From NCBI GenBank assembly GCA_012064385.1, contig QRDG01000231.1:1081234-1145233 (forward strand): a stretch of 64,000 nucleotides of DNA. Direction: 5' to 3'. Positions 11,507 through 22,874 of the stretch are shown here, piece by piece (within the stretch, counting starts at the first letter, position 1; every line of letters begins with the position of its first letter). Source of the DNA: Puccinellia tenuiflora (Eukaryota > Streptophyta > Magnoliopsida > Poales > Poaceae). Below the pieces are notes generated by a model. That model saw only the letters and a list, made by a program, of their open reading frames with translations. It was not told where the DNA came from and did not search any database. The translations under genes and the position numbers were made by a program.

Positions 11507-14050
11507 GGCAGTACGTAGTTTTTCAGGAATGTGTATACAAACGTTTTGTGTACAGTATAATACATCTGCCCTACGTCCTGCGAAGGTTCACACGCGTGGT
11601 TACGTCTGCGCTATCCAATAAGGAAAACCCCATCATTTCCAATCATGGCCTAATCATGACCGCTATGGTCGGTCGACACTTCTGAACTGTGTGGCCTGAG
11701 CGGTTACATCATGCTGTACAATGGCACTGCAAAACTGATAAAAGGCTCGCATCTATGTACATATGCACGAGGTCACTGACTTGTTCTTCGTATTTTTTAT
11801 CAAAAGCTGTACAGTTTTCCGCCCTGTGCACCGCGCCATCGATCCACACAGCTATGTAAATCATATGGCATATGCCACATGGATAGGGAAGGAATCTATA
11901 TAGGGGAACCCAAATACAGAGATGTTGGGGTTGGGGGGGGGGAGCCCTTGCTGTTACGAGGTAAACCCCGCACACTTTACTTTCTATGTTGCCTTACCAC
12001 TGTTACACAACTCTGCGTCTCTGCCTCGCAATGTCCTCTCTCTCCCCTTACTTTAGGTGTTACCTGGTCGCCCAGTACCAGCAATGTCGACGTTACCGAG
12101 CGAAGCCCTAATCTAGCATACCTCAGACAACATTACTTATTTGGCTACCCGTTACCCTTGGGATGTGTAGCCATCGTGGAGTATTCAACCTCTCTCACCC
12201 CCTTCTCCTTCCTCGCACATGGCCAAATCACGACAAGGTCATTGGTGGCCATGTGCTAAGTCCGATGGACAGTGACCATTTGTTCCGTAAGACCAGTAAT
12301 AGAAAGTTCGGCTTCGTTTTAGCCTCTCCGATCACTTAAATATAAGAATTTCTAAAAATATCCTTCATCTAAGAATCCTTCTTTAAATCCGTAGTAACCA
12401 TTAAACAAATTGAACACTGAAAGCAGCTCACACACAATTTTACTTAAATTTTCGTCTAGCAGAAAATTAAGCAATAGATGTACATAGGGGTGTGAGATAT
12501 TCAACGGTCCCTAAACTCGGAGTAGCATATGACCCAATTTACCTAAATGTATCAAATGTATTGATGGGTCTCCTACTTTATTATTGAAATGTATTACCTC
12601 AAATATAAGTTATAAGTTCTTTTTACAATTTGTACCATTCAAACATTTTTAAGATAGACCATCTACAAAAGAGAATCGGTAGCATAAAAAATATCAGTAG
12701 ATTTATCATGCATAAAACATACTTTTAGGTGTATAAGATTTTATTGTTCGAGATATGTTTGCACATAATTTGATAGTCAAAGTACCATCCTGTCAAAATA
12801 AAAAGTACCATCCTGAAGACCACACCAAAGTTCAAAAAAAAAGTACAACTTGTGCACATGTATGTCAAGGAAGTTGATTAAAAAAACACCCCACCGTAAA
12901 CTATTATGGTTTTGCTATTTATCATCGCGCGACTAAAAAATAACTACTATTTATATGCCAATGGTAATGAATATTTGATTTCATCGAAAATTAATGAAAG
13001 TATAGAAGATGAGAAGATGCTGATCAAACAACTACCTTGTCTAAAGAGAAAAACTAGTTCAAGCCGAGTGAGCTATAATCACTCCAACATGAACTATTAA
13101 CCTGGCTCACTTCTCCCTATCAACACGTTTTAGGCTCAACCCAAAAATTACCTCTGCCAGTTTCTATAGTGGGACATCGATCATTTCTGAAAAGTTTGAT
13201 AGGTTTTAGTGAAATTTATGCACATAATATTTTATTCAACAATTTTTCTATTTTGTACATGTGAGAAAAGTTTTATTTTCACTTATACTTTTGCAGAGAA
13301 AACATAAAATAGCAAAATGAGCTACACGCCTATATTCCACCCCGTAAATATTATATACTATTTCCTGTATTTTTAGAACCCTTTCTTGACATAATTTTGT
13401 CTTTCCACAAACCATCCCGGCGATAATTGCTAGGAGGTATGCTGCCTAGTGAGCCAAGGTAATAGGTTAGATGGAAAAGGTGGATTTTCCAAGGAAGTTT
13501 AGGTAATTCAATTCACAAGACTTATTAAACAAACTCTCATATACATGGGCAGTAGCTAGTTCTATGGATACCCGGTGCATAAAAAGATTAAAGAAACATG
13601 CTTTTGGAAATGCAGGAGATCCGATGCAAGGAACTCCTATGTATAGTACTTTAATCAAAAGAAATGCGAGCAAAGGCAATTTGTCAGACAAAACAGAAAA
13701 ATGTGTAACTTCTCCCATTTGCACTAATTAATAATCTGGTCAGTGGTACACACATGTAGATAAAACTTCATAGATCAATTTTATTCTTTAGGGGCTTGCA
13801 TAATTTCGTATTGAAAAACAGAAAATAGCCGATATTAAGTATCTTTCATTGGATTATTTCCACAAGCATGTTCCCCTGCTAGTTAAGATCCTACCATACC
13901 CAAATTTTGTAGGTTTATCCATCAGTTAAGTTAGGTTGTATACCTCAAGGATATTTTTTTTTTTGCAGGGAAATTGTTACTAAATCAGATTTTGTTGCAT
14001 ACATGTAGCACCATGACCATGTCATTAATACATACCATGTGAAAATGATG
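11507..14050. other. Intergenic; no gene recognised
   Basis: Mostly AT-rich sequence. A G run (11931-11941) and scattered short frames are present, none conserved or with usable splice context. I see nothing I can name. Confidence 0.4.
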
Positions 14051-14052
14051 TA

Positions 14053-14143
14053 CTCCCTATGTTCTGATTTAATAGTCACCATTTGTATACAAATTTGTAC
14101 TAGCTTAGCTCTTCCTCTGTCACTTAATTTGGTACTGAGGGAG
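14053..14143. mobile_element. Stowaway MITE
   Basis: A 91-bp element bounded by TA at 14051-14052 and 14144-14145. The ends are CTCCCTATG and, inverted, CTCCCTCAG, the Stowaway (Tc1/Mariner) terminal signature. It holds no coding sequence. Confidence 0.75.
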
Positions 14144-14145
14144 TA

Positions 14146-15014
14146 ATAATTAACCAATATGAGTAGAATTTGGCTATACATTTTGACCTACTGATCTAAT
14201 GCTGTTGCACATATATATGGTCCAAGTTTAGAGATGGAAAACTGAAGTATGTCTGACTAGAAGAATGTGATATTGATCTTTTCTGCTCAAATGAATAGCT
14301 AGTACATATATCATCAATACAAGTACACATGATATGTACGGATATAAGTTTGTTTCAGGTGAGAAACTATAGATATTAGCAACAATTCCTGGCTAACTAG
14401 ACTGCTACGCTTTGTGCATATATTCCACCTGCAGGACCAGGCAGCTAAAATCAAATGCATGCTCGTACTACCTTGCACTAGTCCTAGTAAGATGTGCTCA
14501 GTCAAAATTCTACAAGCGGAGCGCGGAGATGAAGCAAAACGTACATACGGAATTAAATATAACGTTAACTGAAAAAATTAACAATTAATACATTCATTTC
14601 ATGCAAGTTTCACTGAAATTAATAAAAAATCGGACATCTCTCTCCAATCCCGAAGTAAAATAAAATATATCTGATCATATATATTACCCACATGCATCAT
14701 GTATCGATCCCCTCCCGTAAACATTAGTCTGAAAAGTTTTGAAAGGTGACACGGTACGTGGAGTAGACTGGACACGTACTCATAGGAAAATCAAATGGTG
14801 CAAAAGTGTTACCCAAAGGAGCGACTTTAACTTGAATCCCCTACCTTGAACCATCATGAGCTAGCAGCGCTTCTACAGTACTTAGCTGATGATGAAGAAT
14901 TAAAACTTGAACACACTTCGTCTTTAATTAAATAGTTCCGTCCTGATTTCATCTGCTCAAACCATGCGTGTGCATCTTGTCCAGCCATTCGACTGACCAA
15001 GAAACTGCAGTGTG
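14146..15014. other. 3' flank of the Dof gene; no further gene
   Basis: AT-rich sequence. It includes the presumed 3' untranslated region of the minus-strand Dof gene just left of 15015. I could not place a specific poly-A signal with confidence. Confidence 0.4.
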
Positions 15015-16363
15015 CTACAACATGCCACCGCCGTCGCCGCTGCCAGACGAGGCATGGAATCCAGGGATGTTCATGGTCCAGCTGCCACTGGCATTGCCGC
15101 TGTTGTCGGTGGCGCTGCCACCCCAGACGCCCTCCCCTTGGCGGAGAGCCTCCATGTACTGCCTCTCCAAGCTCATCTCTTGCTCTTTGCTGTCCGCCTC
15201 TTTCATTGACGCTTCGTCGGTTGCACTTGTCTGCCCTAACGTGAACATCGCCGGCGACGGTGCCGCTGCGCTGGTCCCTGCTCGATTAGCTTGCAGCCCC
15301 AGTTGGTACATCGGCGGCGCCGGTGGTAGTTCCATGAAAGGGAACTGCTGCTGCTGCTGCTGCACTCTCCACTGCTGCTCCAGTGACGCGCCAAAGGTGG
15401 CGCCACCGCCGCTTGCCAGCGGGAACTGATCCACGCTGCCGTCCATGTGCTGCCGCTGCTGCATGCCCAGCGGTGGGAGCCCGACGGAAAAGGCTAGCCC
15501 TAGGTTAGGCCCGGGTGGGTGCATCGTACCCAAGAACGGCAGGTGGTGCGACATGGAGCTGAGCCCCGACGGAATTATTGCTCCGGTGGTTCCTGACGAC
15601 GCCGCGGTTGATGGCATAGACGACGGACCACCGGCCAGCTGCCTGGCCGAAGAAGAAGATGCCTTGGAGGATGACGCGGCGGATGACTTAGACGAGCGCT
15701 TGTTGCGGCGGCACCCGCCTCCCACCGGGACGGTCCGGAGGGCGCCGCCGCGCGTCCAGTAACGGCGGCACGCCTTACAGAAGTGGCGGGGCTGCGAGAG
15801 GGAGTAGTTGTTGTAGTAGCAGAACTTGGTGTTGGTGGAGTCGCAGCGCGGGCACTTGAGCGCCGGCTCCGGCTGTGGCACCCGCGCCATCCTCGCGCGC
15901 TCCGTCATCGAGTTCGGCGGCCGTGCCTGCTGCGCGCCCGCGGCTTCATTGGCCACCGAGCTGCTGGGCATGCCGCCGGCATCGGGCAGCACCGCCGTAG
16001 CAGTTGTCGGACCCACGGGCGTATGCTGTGGCTGTGCATCACCTCCTCCGCCACCGCCCGTCGCCCTCGGCTGCTGGCCTTGCTGTCAAATACACACACA
16101 TGTAAACATGTTAGAGATCAGGAGAAGAAAAGGTGGAGAGAATTGTCTGTGAATATTCAAGAGGAGAATATATCTTCATGTTAAGTTGCTTTAATAGTGT
16201 CAAATTCTCTTTCCATGAAGAAGCTGGGCATGGATGGATGGATCCGAGCTAGTGTGCTCTACGCAGAAGAGAATTGAAGGACAGAGAGAGATGATGGATC
16301 ATGCAGTACCTGGTTATTCCAATTAGGCGGATCTTGGTATGCAGGCGCTGGAGGGAACACCAT
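15015..16363 (-). CDS. Dof zinc-finger transcription factor, two exons, 373 aa
   Basis: Exon 1 is 16363-16310 (18 codons, MVFPPAPAYQDPPNWNNQ) and exon 2 is 16082-15015, joined in phase by a GT/AG intron. The frame is fully open. The Dof domain at about residues 93-147 has the single zinc finger C95-x2-C98-x21-C120-x2-C123 and the basic tail GGGCRRNKRSS. Dof proteins are plant-specific nuclear activators or repressors that bind AAAG cores. The N-terminal MVFP...DPPNW motif resembles the Dof2.4/Dof5.1 group (phloem-related in Arabidopsis); that subgroup call is inference. Ser-rich and Gln-rich stretches follow, including a CTG-encoded Gln run near 15345-15362. A possible TATA box (ATATAAAG) lies at 16687-16680. 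Of the host genes in the window, this one looks functional. Confidence 0.93.
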
Positions 16364-17280
16364 GGAAGACAGACAGTGGTGAAATATATTTTCTCTCCCT
16401 CTCCCTTAACTCCTCCAGCTTTTCTGCTGCTTTGAATTCAGATCTTTCCTTTGGAATTTGCACTTTTTCCTTGGTAAGGATTTGTGTTTGCAAGGAAAAG
16501 GAAGCAAGCAGGGGAGAAGGAAGGAAGAGGTGGTGGAGACCTCTGCCTAGCTAGCAGGTGGTGGAGAATCACATCCAGCAGTCGCAAGAGAGAAGACAGC
16601 AATGAAAGAGAGGAAGGCTAGGAAAGAGAAAGGGCGCACAAAAGCATGATTTTATCTTCGCCTTTTATGCTTATGATAGCTTTATATTTCTAGTAATTGC
16701 TTCGTGAGGTTGGGAAGAATGTTTGAGACAGAGAGGGCGAGAGAAAGAGAGTAATTAAAGATGCCTTAGCCTTGAAGGTTAACACTCTTTCAGCATTGTG
16801 GAGATACAAAGGGATTCAGATGGCACGAAACGTCTGGATGGGTAGCGAGTAGTGGCCGATGAGTACTCTTGATGTGTTGCAAGCACATGGAAAATTGTAA
16901 GATATGGGAAAGGAATCAATGAGGGAAATGAAACAAGACATGGAAGGATATTTGAAAACCCTAATCAATGGCTACATGAGTCCCCTCGAAGGAGAGCATC
17001 TAGAGCAAACGGCTAGTCCACCATGCAGAAATTGATGTAATGTGATCCATCTCAATTATCTATACACCAAAATAGCAATATCCACATGAGACTCTACATG
17101 TAACAATACTTGTATTAGATGTTTGCTCACATGACAAGAGAAATATGCATAAAGTATCCACTTACAATTAGTTTCTATCCACCACACTCATAGTCAATCT
17201 AACGGTCTCCACATTTTTCACCTCATCTTACTCCGGCCCTTAAATTTGTGAAAGGTAGCCATGAAATTTATGACAATGAC
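16364..17280. other. 5' flank of the Dof gene
   Basis: Presumed 5' untranslated region and promoter of the minus-strand Dof gene. It is rich in AG/CT runs between 16380 and 16760, common in grass leaders. No other gene is seen. Confidence 0.45.
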
Positions 17281-17285
17281 ATAAG

Positions 17286-17348
17286 AGCCCTTGTTGCCCT
17301 TGTTTACCGATACAAGTTAAACTTGAAGGAAAAAGGGCAACAAGGGCT
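17286..17348. repeat. Perfect 16-bp inverted repeat (hairpin)
   Basis: AGCCCTTGTTGCCCTT at 17286-17301 is exactly inverted at 17333-17348, with a 31-base loop. It is followed by a short tandem array. Confidence 0.8.
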
Positions 17349-17367
17349 TCAACTTGAACTTCTACCA

Positions 17368-17503
17368 GCAAACATATATCCGTCCTTTGTGTTGTACTTG
17401 TATGGGGAAACGCATATCCATCCTTCGGGTTGAATTTGTGCTAGAAAACGTATATTCGCCCTTTGAGTTAAATTTACAATGGGAAATCTATATTCAGTCT
17501 TGA
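17368..17503. repeat. Degenerate tandem repeat, about 38-bp unit, 3.5 copies
   Basis: Units share a core such as AAACGCATATCCATCCTTCG or AAACGTATATTCGCCCTTTG. Spacing is 37-39 bases and copies differ at many sites. Confidence 0.55.
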
Positions 17504-17779
17504 GAAGAAAGCAACACAATTTGTTTGCATGTCTTGATCCCATGGTTGTGAACGCGGGGTGGGAGGATGATCGTGCCTTTTGGTACAAGGAGAGGCCACG
17601 ACCGTTAACCGCATCGTAGCAGTATTTGTCTTCTCCCCCCTCGAGACATTTGCTAGAATAACAAGCCCAATAAGGCTGAATAGAAGATGTCCCCAAAATT
17701 TAGTGGGACGGAAAAGAGTTGCAAAGCTATGGGCAATCTAGGTGGGCCGCCTCCGCCCAACGTTTGTAGTTTTTCTTAA

Positions 17780-18702
17780 GGCCTTGGTACATGCATGGCT
17801 CAGTTGCTTCCACCTGAAGAATCTAGCCCAAAATCATGGGACCGTAATTGACAAATGGGACCTTGATTGGCCGCACCAACAAAGTGGACCCATGTCTCTC
17901 GCGACTGGTGGTCCCAACGATGAAATGTGCACAAAATTTCGTGGGTTCCATGCTGACAAGTGGACCAGAGCTGGCACGACGTGACTCCTGATAGACACGT
18001 GGAAGCGCATATACACGAAAATGGTGAGTCCGAACTTGACATGGGGACACAGGTAGGGCGAACTAACAACATGGGCCTACGTCGATTCCAGAACTGACAT
18101 GCGGGCCCATACGGGCACGACATGACGGTTGCTAGACATGTGGAAGCACCGTGTGTAAAAAAAGATTCCGCGTGTGACATATGGAGCCTAGGTTCTCCGT
18201 AATGACAATATGCGCGGCCACTTCGTATCCTATAGTCCTAGGCTACTCCCAGTCGTGGCACCCCAGATAGAAGTCATGGATCCGGTCTTTGACATGCGGG
18301 TCTGCATGCGGTGCGTAATAGTGGTTGTCTTCACCTGAAATATGGGTCAAATTATAACAGGTTTTGGATTCGTGTGCGAAAGTTTGACAATGGGGCTTCA
18401 GACAGATATGTACGTGAACAAGGATGTAAAATGGTTGGGTCCATGTGTATCCGGTGGCTCTAAACCCAGTTTATGTGACGGTTTTCATTCGAAAGTGTGA
18501 TGTTCGACCCGTCTGTAAACTCTGAAGACATACTGATGACGGTTAAAACTGACCGCCTCCCACCCATTTTCGGTGGCCGGACGGGGCTCACGTGGACGCT
18601 TGACGAAAAAAAAGCAAAATCGTCACAACCGTTGAAATTCAACAGGAAATTGCTAATCAGTACAAATAAAAACTATCAAAGATTGACATATGTGTTGTAG
18701 TG
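17780..18702. mobile_element. Orphan CACTA end with subterminal repeats
   Basis: The segment ends TGTTGTAGTG at 18693-18702, i.e. an inverted CACTACAACACA terminus. It carries at least eight degenerate copies of TTGACATGCGGGTCC-like units between 17835 and 18400. No opposite CACTA end and no transposase gene were found nearby, so it is a remnant or the left border is lost. Confidence 0.55.
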
Positions 18703-19235
18703 TACAAATTCATTTCCCGATCGAAACACCAACACTAGCATTGTTGATGTGGATATGATGTTTATCCTATCAGGTTGATCAAATTTGCGACTTAGATTAG
18801 AGGATTTTCAGTTTCTTAATGTATGCGTGTGGTTTCCTTTCTGTTAAAGGTCACATGGAGATCTTCAAAAATCCTATGAGCGGCCTTCCTTACGTCTTGA
18901 TTTTCAAGATGTCTCCCATGTACTCAATACTGAAATTCATGGATTCTCTTTCTCTTGTAAATTTAACATGTCATGCTATCTTACCCCTACATTATTGTTT
19001 CCTTTTCCTATTTTTCTTGCTAATTTCTGATTTGCAAAAAAGACTAAGGGAAGACTAAAGCATCCGGAAGATGAATTAAACGCATGAGAATATGAGATGA
19101 GGAAATATTGCAGACATTTGAAGTACGTCTTCTTTTCATGAAGGCGGTTTCTTCTTGGTCGCACAAAACGAACCCAGAAGCGAAGTTCCCCCACTCCTCG
19201 CTCGCCATCAGCCCATCACCACCACCACCCAAAAT
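18703..19235. other. No gene recognised; upstream flank of the FAR1-like pseudogene
   Basis: AT-rich sequence up to about 19150, then a short GC-rich leader. A frame reading into the FAR1-like domain opens at 19155, but its first residues look like leader sequence. Confidence 0.35.
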
Positions 19236-22200
19236 GCCTCGGCCGTCGCCCGCACGGAGGACTACACTCCGTCTATGGACATGGAGTTCAATTCCGAGCA
19301 GCAGGTGTACGGCTTGTACCGGCACTACGCCTTCAAGGTCGGCTTGAACGTCCGGCAGCGCTACACCAACAGGAGCAAGAAGACCGGCGAGGTCACCTCC
19401 TGCAAGCTCGCCTGCTCCCTCGAGTGCCACAGGCACCAGTCCGCCCCTGCCACCAAGCCCCACACCAGCGCCGCCATTATACCCTTGCCCGACTCCCGGA
19501 CCGGCTCCAACACCCACCTCGTCCTCTGCCGCAGCAGGCCCGGCGACAGGTTTCAGATCCACGCCTTCTAGCCGTGCCACAACCACCGGCTCTTCGCCCC
19601 GCCCCGCGGTGTGCCTAGTCCCTTCCAGCCGTTCCGCCATCGGATTTTGTGAACAATGACGCTGCCACTTGCACGGAGGGTCAAGGCGCGGACCAGGCGA
19701 CAGTGGGAGATCAAGTACGGTGTAGCCGCCGCCCTGCTGAACTACCTCCAGCGGCGGGTCTCTCGCCCCAGCGTTCCACCAGTACCAGGCCATGCAGCTG
19801 GATACCTAGGACAAAGTGGCCAATGTTTTCTGGGTCGACGCGAGGATGGTTACGGATTACAGCCAGTTTGGCGAAGTTGTCGCCTTCGACCGTGTCCAGG
19901 AACAGCATCAGCCTCCGTCACCTCGTCTTGTTCGTGTTCGTCGACTGCAACAGTTTCGGCGAGCCTGTCGTCTTTGTGCTGGTGCTCATGTTCGAGAGAC
20001 CTGTGAGTTGTTCCAGTGGCTGCTCCGGACGTTTCTGCATTCAACGCCATGACAAGCGCCGAGGACTTTCTTCTAATATCAGGATACAGTCGTAGCAAAG
20101 GCACTGTCATCAGCGGTGTCTGATATGGGTCATGCTATATGCGCATGATTTCATCAAGGAGTTTAAGGTGTGCATCAGGGAGTATGACGATTGACGAGGA
20201 GGTGGAATTTCTCGCTGCTTGGGATGCTATGATCAGTAAGTACGAGCTTCGCGATAACGTATGGTTGCCGAAGTTATTTGCAAAGAAACATAAGTGGGGT
20301 AGGCCCTATGAAAATGGGATCTTCAGTTCTTCACAGCTGGGATGAAAGGCACGCGGTTGAACGAGCGTCTGAATTCTGATGTGCGGGATCATTTGAGAGC
20401 AGAGGTGGATATTGTTTTGTTCTTGAGGCATATTCAGAAGGTGATAAAGGACAGGTGCTGAAAACAACTGGAGATTGAGTACAGTTCAAAGGTTGAAGTT
20501 GCCTTACATCAAAATTTGAGCTCCTGTTCTGACATAAGCTTCTGAAGTCTATACCAGTACGTGTCATATTTCAGCTTTTCCAAGAAGAACACGAGGAGTT
20601 CCAGTCAGCGTACATGGTGAACCGTGACGAAAGTGGCCCGTGTCGCGAGTATGTTGCCTTGATTGTTGAAAAAGAGGAATGATATACAGTTTATGGGAAC
20701 TCCATAGAGCAGACTGTTTCATGCTCATGTAGGAAGTTCGAGATAATCAGGTTGTTGTGTAGCCACGCTCTGAAAAATCATGATGCTATGGAAATTTCAT
20801 GAGTATATACCTGATAGATACGTCATGAAGCGCTTCACCAAATATGCAAGGTGTTTGACCTATCAGAGGTTCTAGGGCAAGCAGACAAATCACTGGAAAT
20901 TTCTAATCGCTATCAGTATATGTGCCCAAAGTATGCTAGGCTTGTTGCAGGTAATCTCGCTATTTTGTATGTTGTGATTGAGATATTGATATCCATCTTA
21001 ACCTGTCAGGCACTCGAACGGACGGCACGGCTGTGCGACGAACCGGTGGACGCACTGGGTTTAGTCCCACCTCACCAGTTGAGGGAGGCCGACACCAGCT
21101 TATATAGCTGGGCAAACCTCTCCCTTCAGGCCGGTCTTTTGGGCAGAGAGAGGCCTTGGGCCTCCCAATACGCTGGTTGAGCGTGGGCTGACTTTGGGCC
21201 GCTAACATCTGGTATCAGAGCCAGCGTGCGCGTCGCTATTAGGTGGGCTGGCGATCTGCATCGCCCCTGTTTAGGGGGATGGGATGTCAGGCACTCGAAC
21301 GGACGGCACGACTGTGCGACGAACCGGTGGACGCACTGGGTTTAGTCCCACCTCGCCAGTTGAGGGAGGCCGACACCAGCTTATATAGCTAGGCAAACCT
21401 CTCCCTTCAGGCCGGTCTTTTGGGCAGAGAGAGGCCTTGGGCCTCCCAATACGCTGGTTGAGCGTGGGCTGACTTTGGACCACTAACATAACCATACAAC
21501 TATACAAGTTTGAACAAATGCCTCATGTTAACTATGAACTACTGCCATTCGGAGCTATCATGTAGAACATTTATCGGCCACAGGCAACATATTATATAAA
21601 CTTCTCGGCTGTCCTTGGATTTTCTCAAGAACACATGTATCCTTGTGTAGCAACTGTTTAAATAACTTTTTGCCATGCATCTTATAAGTACCCCTGCTGT
21701 AGTGACATGCAGCCCTAGAGTTCGGGGAGCCATTGCATGCATAAAGGGGGCGAAATTTATGTCTATATCATAGATTTATAGCTGAGTACTATAATATTAG
21801 GTGGATCTAAGGTTTTCATATTCCACACTATGCAATGTTAGTTTCTCTTAGTGCAATAAATATTCTAACATTTGCAACATGCAGGGCCTGGATCCTCCTA
21901 ACATGTCCCAAATGGGTGGCCAAGTTTCAGCTTTTAAAGCTTACATAGTATGAGTTTATGATCTATGAAGTGCTTCCCTACAATTTTATGTCCGTATAGT
22001 CATGTTGTATCAAATATTTATCTCTACTCTTGGATCCAAGGGACTGAGCTTTCAAGTCCCATGTGGACACAATCAACTATCAAGAGATGCACTCGGCGCA
22101 AGTTCGACGTTCACTATGGTATTGAGATCACTATGGATTAAACCCATCATTTCAATATCTGGCCAGCGTAATGATTACTGAAATTTTACTCCTGCAATTG

Positions 22201-22600
22201 TTGCCTTTTCAGGAACCAGACTTTGTCGTCTGTCACATTTTTCAGGTGTCCAAGTGACAGCCAGAACAGCCGAGGTAAGATAATAGTAATATGATATGTC
22301 TAAACAATGATGGTATGATATGTGGTTTCCTTTTTACGCGGCTATGCTTATTTCCTTATTTTGTGTAAAGATTTATCGTATTTTGTATTTGGTCAGTTGT
22401 TCGCCTCTTTATGAGCTCTTATGTGCAAAATCGGACAGAGTTTACCAATCTGTATTCTCCATCTGTAGGAATTCTACAAATCAATATCTACTTGAAGGCT
22501 CTTGGTGCATCTCAATTTGGAGCACAATCAATGGGATATGTGGGCTCTTTTTGCTCGATTGAAAAGGATTCTATGAGTTATGTTGTCTACACGTCGTCAT
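19236..22600 (+). pseudogene. FAR1/FHY3-like (MULE-derived) gene, heavily degenerate
   Basis: Fragments in changing frames follow the order of a FAR1-family protein. First comes a FAR1 DNA-binding domain (19270-19570: SMDMEFNSEQQVYGLYRHYA, then a Cys-rich block and HNHRLF). Next is a MULE transposase-type core (19816-20345: ANVFWVDARMVTDYSQFGEV, FVDCNSFGE, EFLAAWDAMISKYELRDN). Last is a SWIM zinc-binding segment (20690-20780: YTVYGNSIEQTVSCSCRKFE, then CSHALK). Exon-like pieces after 20950 (21884 and 22470) are less certain. Many stops and frame changes exclude a working protein. FAR1/FHY3 relatives are transposase-derived transcription factors in far-red light signalling and other processes. 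A TRIM sits in what looks like an intron after 20950. Confidence 0.85.
21004..21488 (+). mobile_element. TRIM (miniature LTR retrotransposon), 485 bp, complete
   Basis: Two 204-bp direct repeats (21004-21207 and 21285-21488) start TGTCAGGCACTCG and end CTAACA. They differ at about five sites. Between them are a primer site TGGTATCAGAGCC at 21210 (initiator tRNA-Met type) and a purine tract near 21270-21284. The element is flanked by the perfect 5-bp duplication TAACC (20999-21003 and 21489-21493). It has no coding capacity, so it must have moved with enzymes supplied in trans. Confidence 0.92.
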
Positions 22601-22866
22601 CAACTGTATGACAATGAGAAGCTGCACATGTGGGCTTATACATAATTGGTATGCAGCATTTCACTCGCCACTGTAGTCGTTTTCTTGTTACTAGCTACCT
22701 GAGCATCTACGTATTTATTTTAGTTTACAGGTTAGTATTTGGAGATTCGTTATATATTTATTGTCCATGGACACTTAATAACTGGTATTGGTCTGTTGTG
22801 AAACCATCCTTTCTTCTTTAGTTTTCGGGTTTCAGTTGTGAAAGGCTGATATGTTGTGTTCCACTT
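22601..22866. other. AT-rich flank, no gene
   Basis: No recognisable feature between the last FAR1-like fragment and the LINE target site. Confidence 0.4.
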
Positions 22867-22874
22867 ACTCTTAA

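Noticed and set aside
15015..16184. Several plus-strand frames (for example 14968-15429 and 15445-15762)
   Set aside because: They are antisense shadows of the GC-rich Dof coding sequence, which has domain and intron support.
19044..19793. A 249-codon minus-strand frame
   Set aside because: Antisense to the FAR1-like domain; Gly/Ala/Val-rich composition expected from GC-rich DNA.
21004..21488. Cassandra-type TRIM with a 5S rRNA segment
   Set aside because: The LTR contains no recognisable 5S rRNA sequence.
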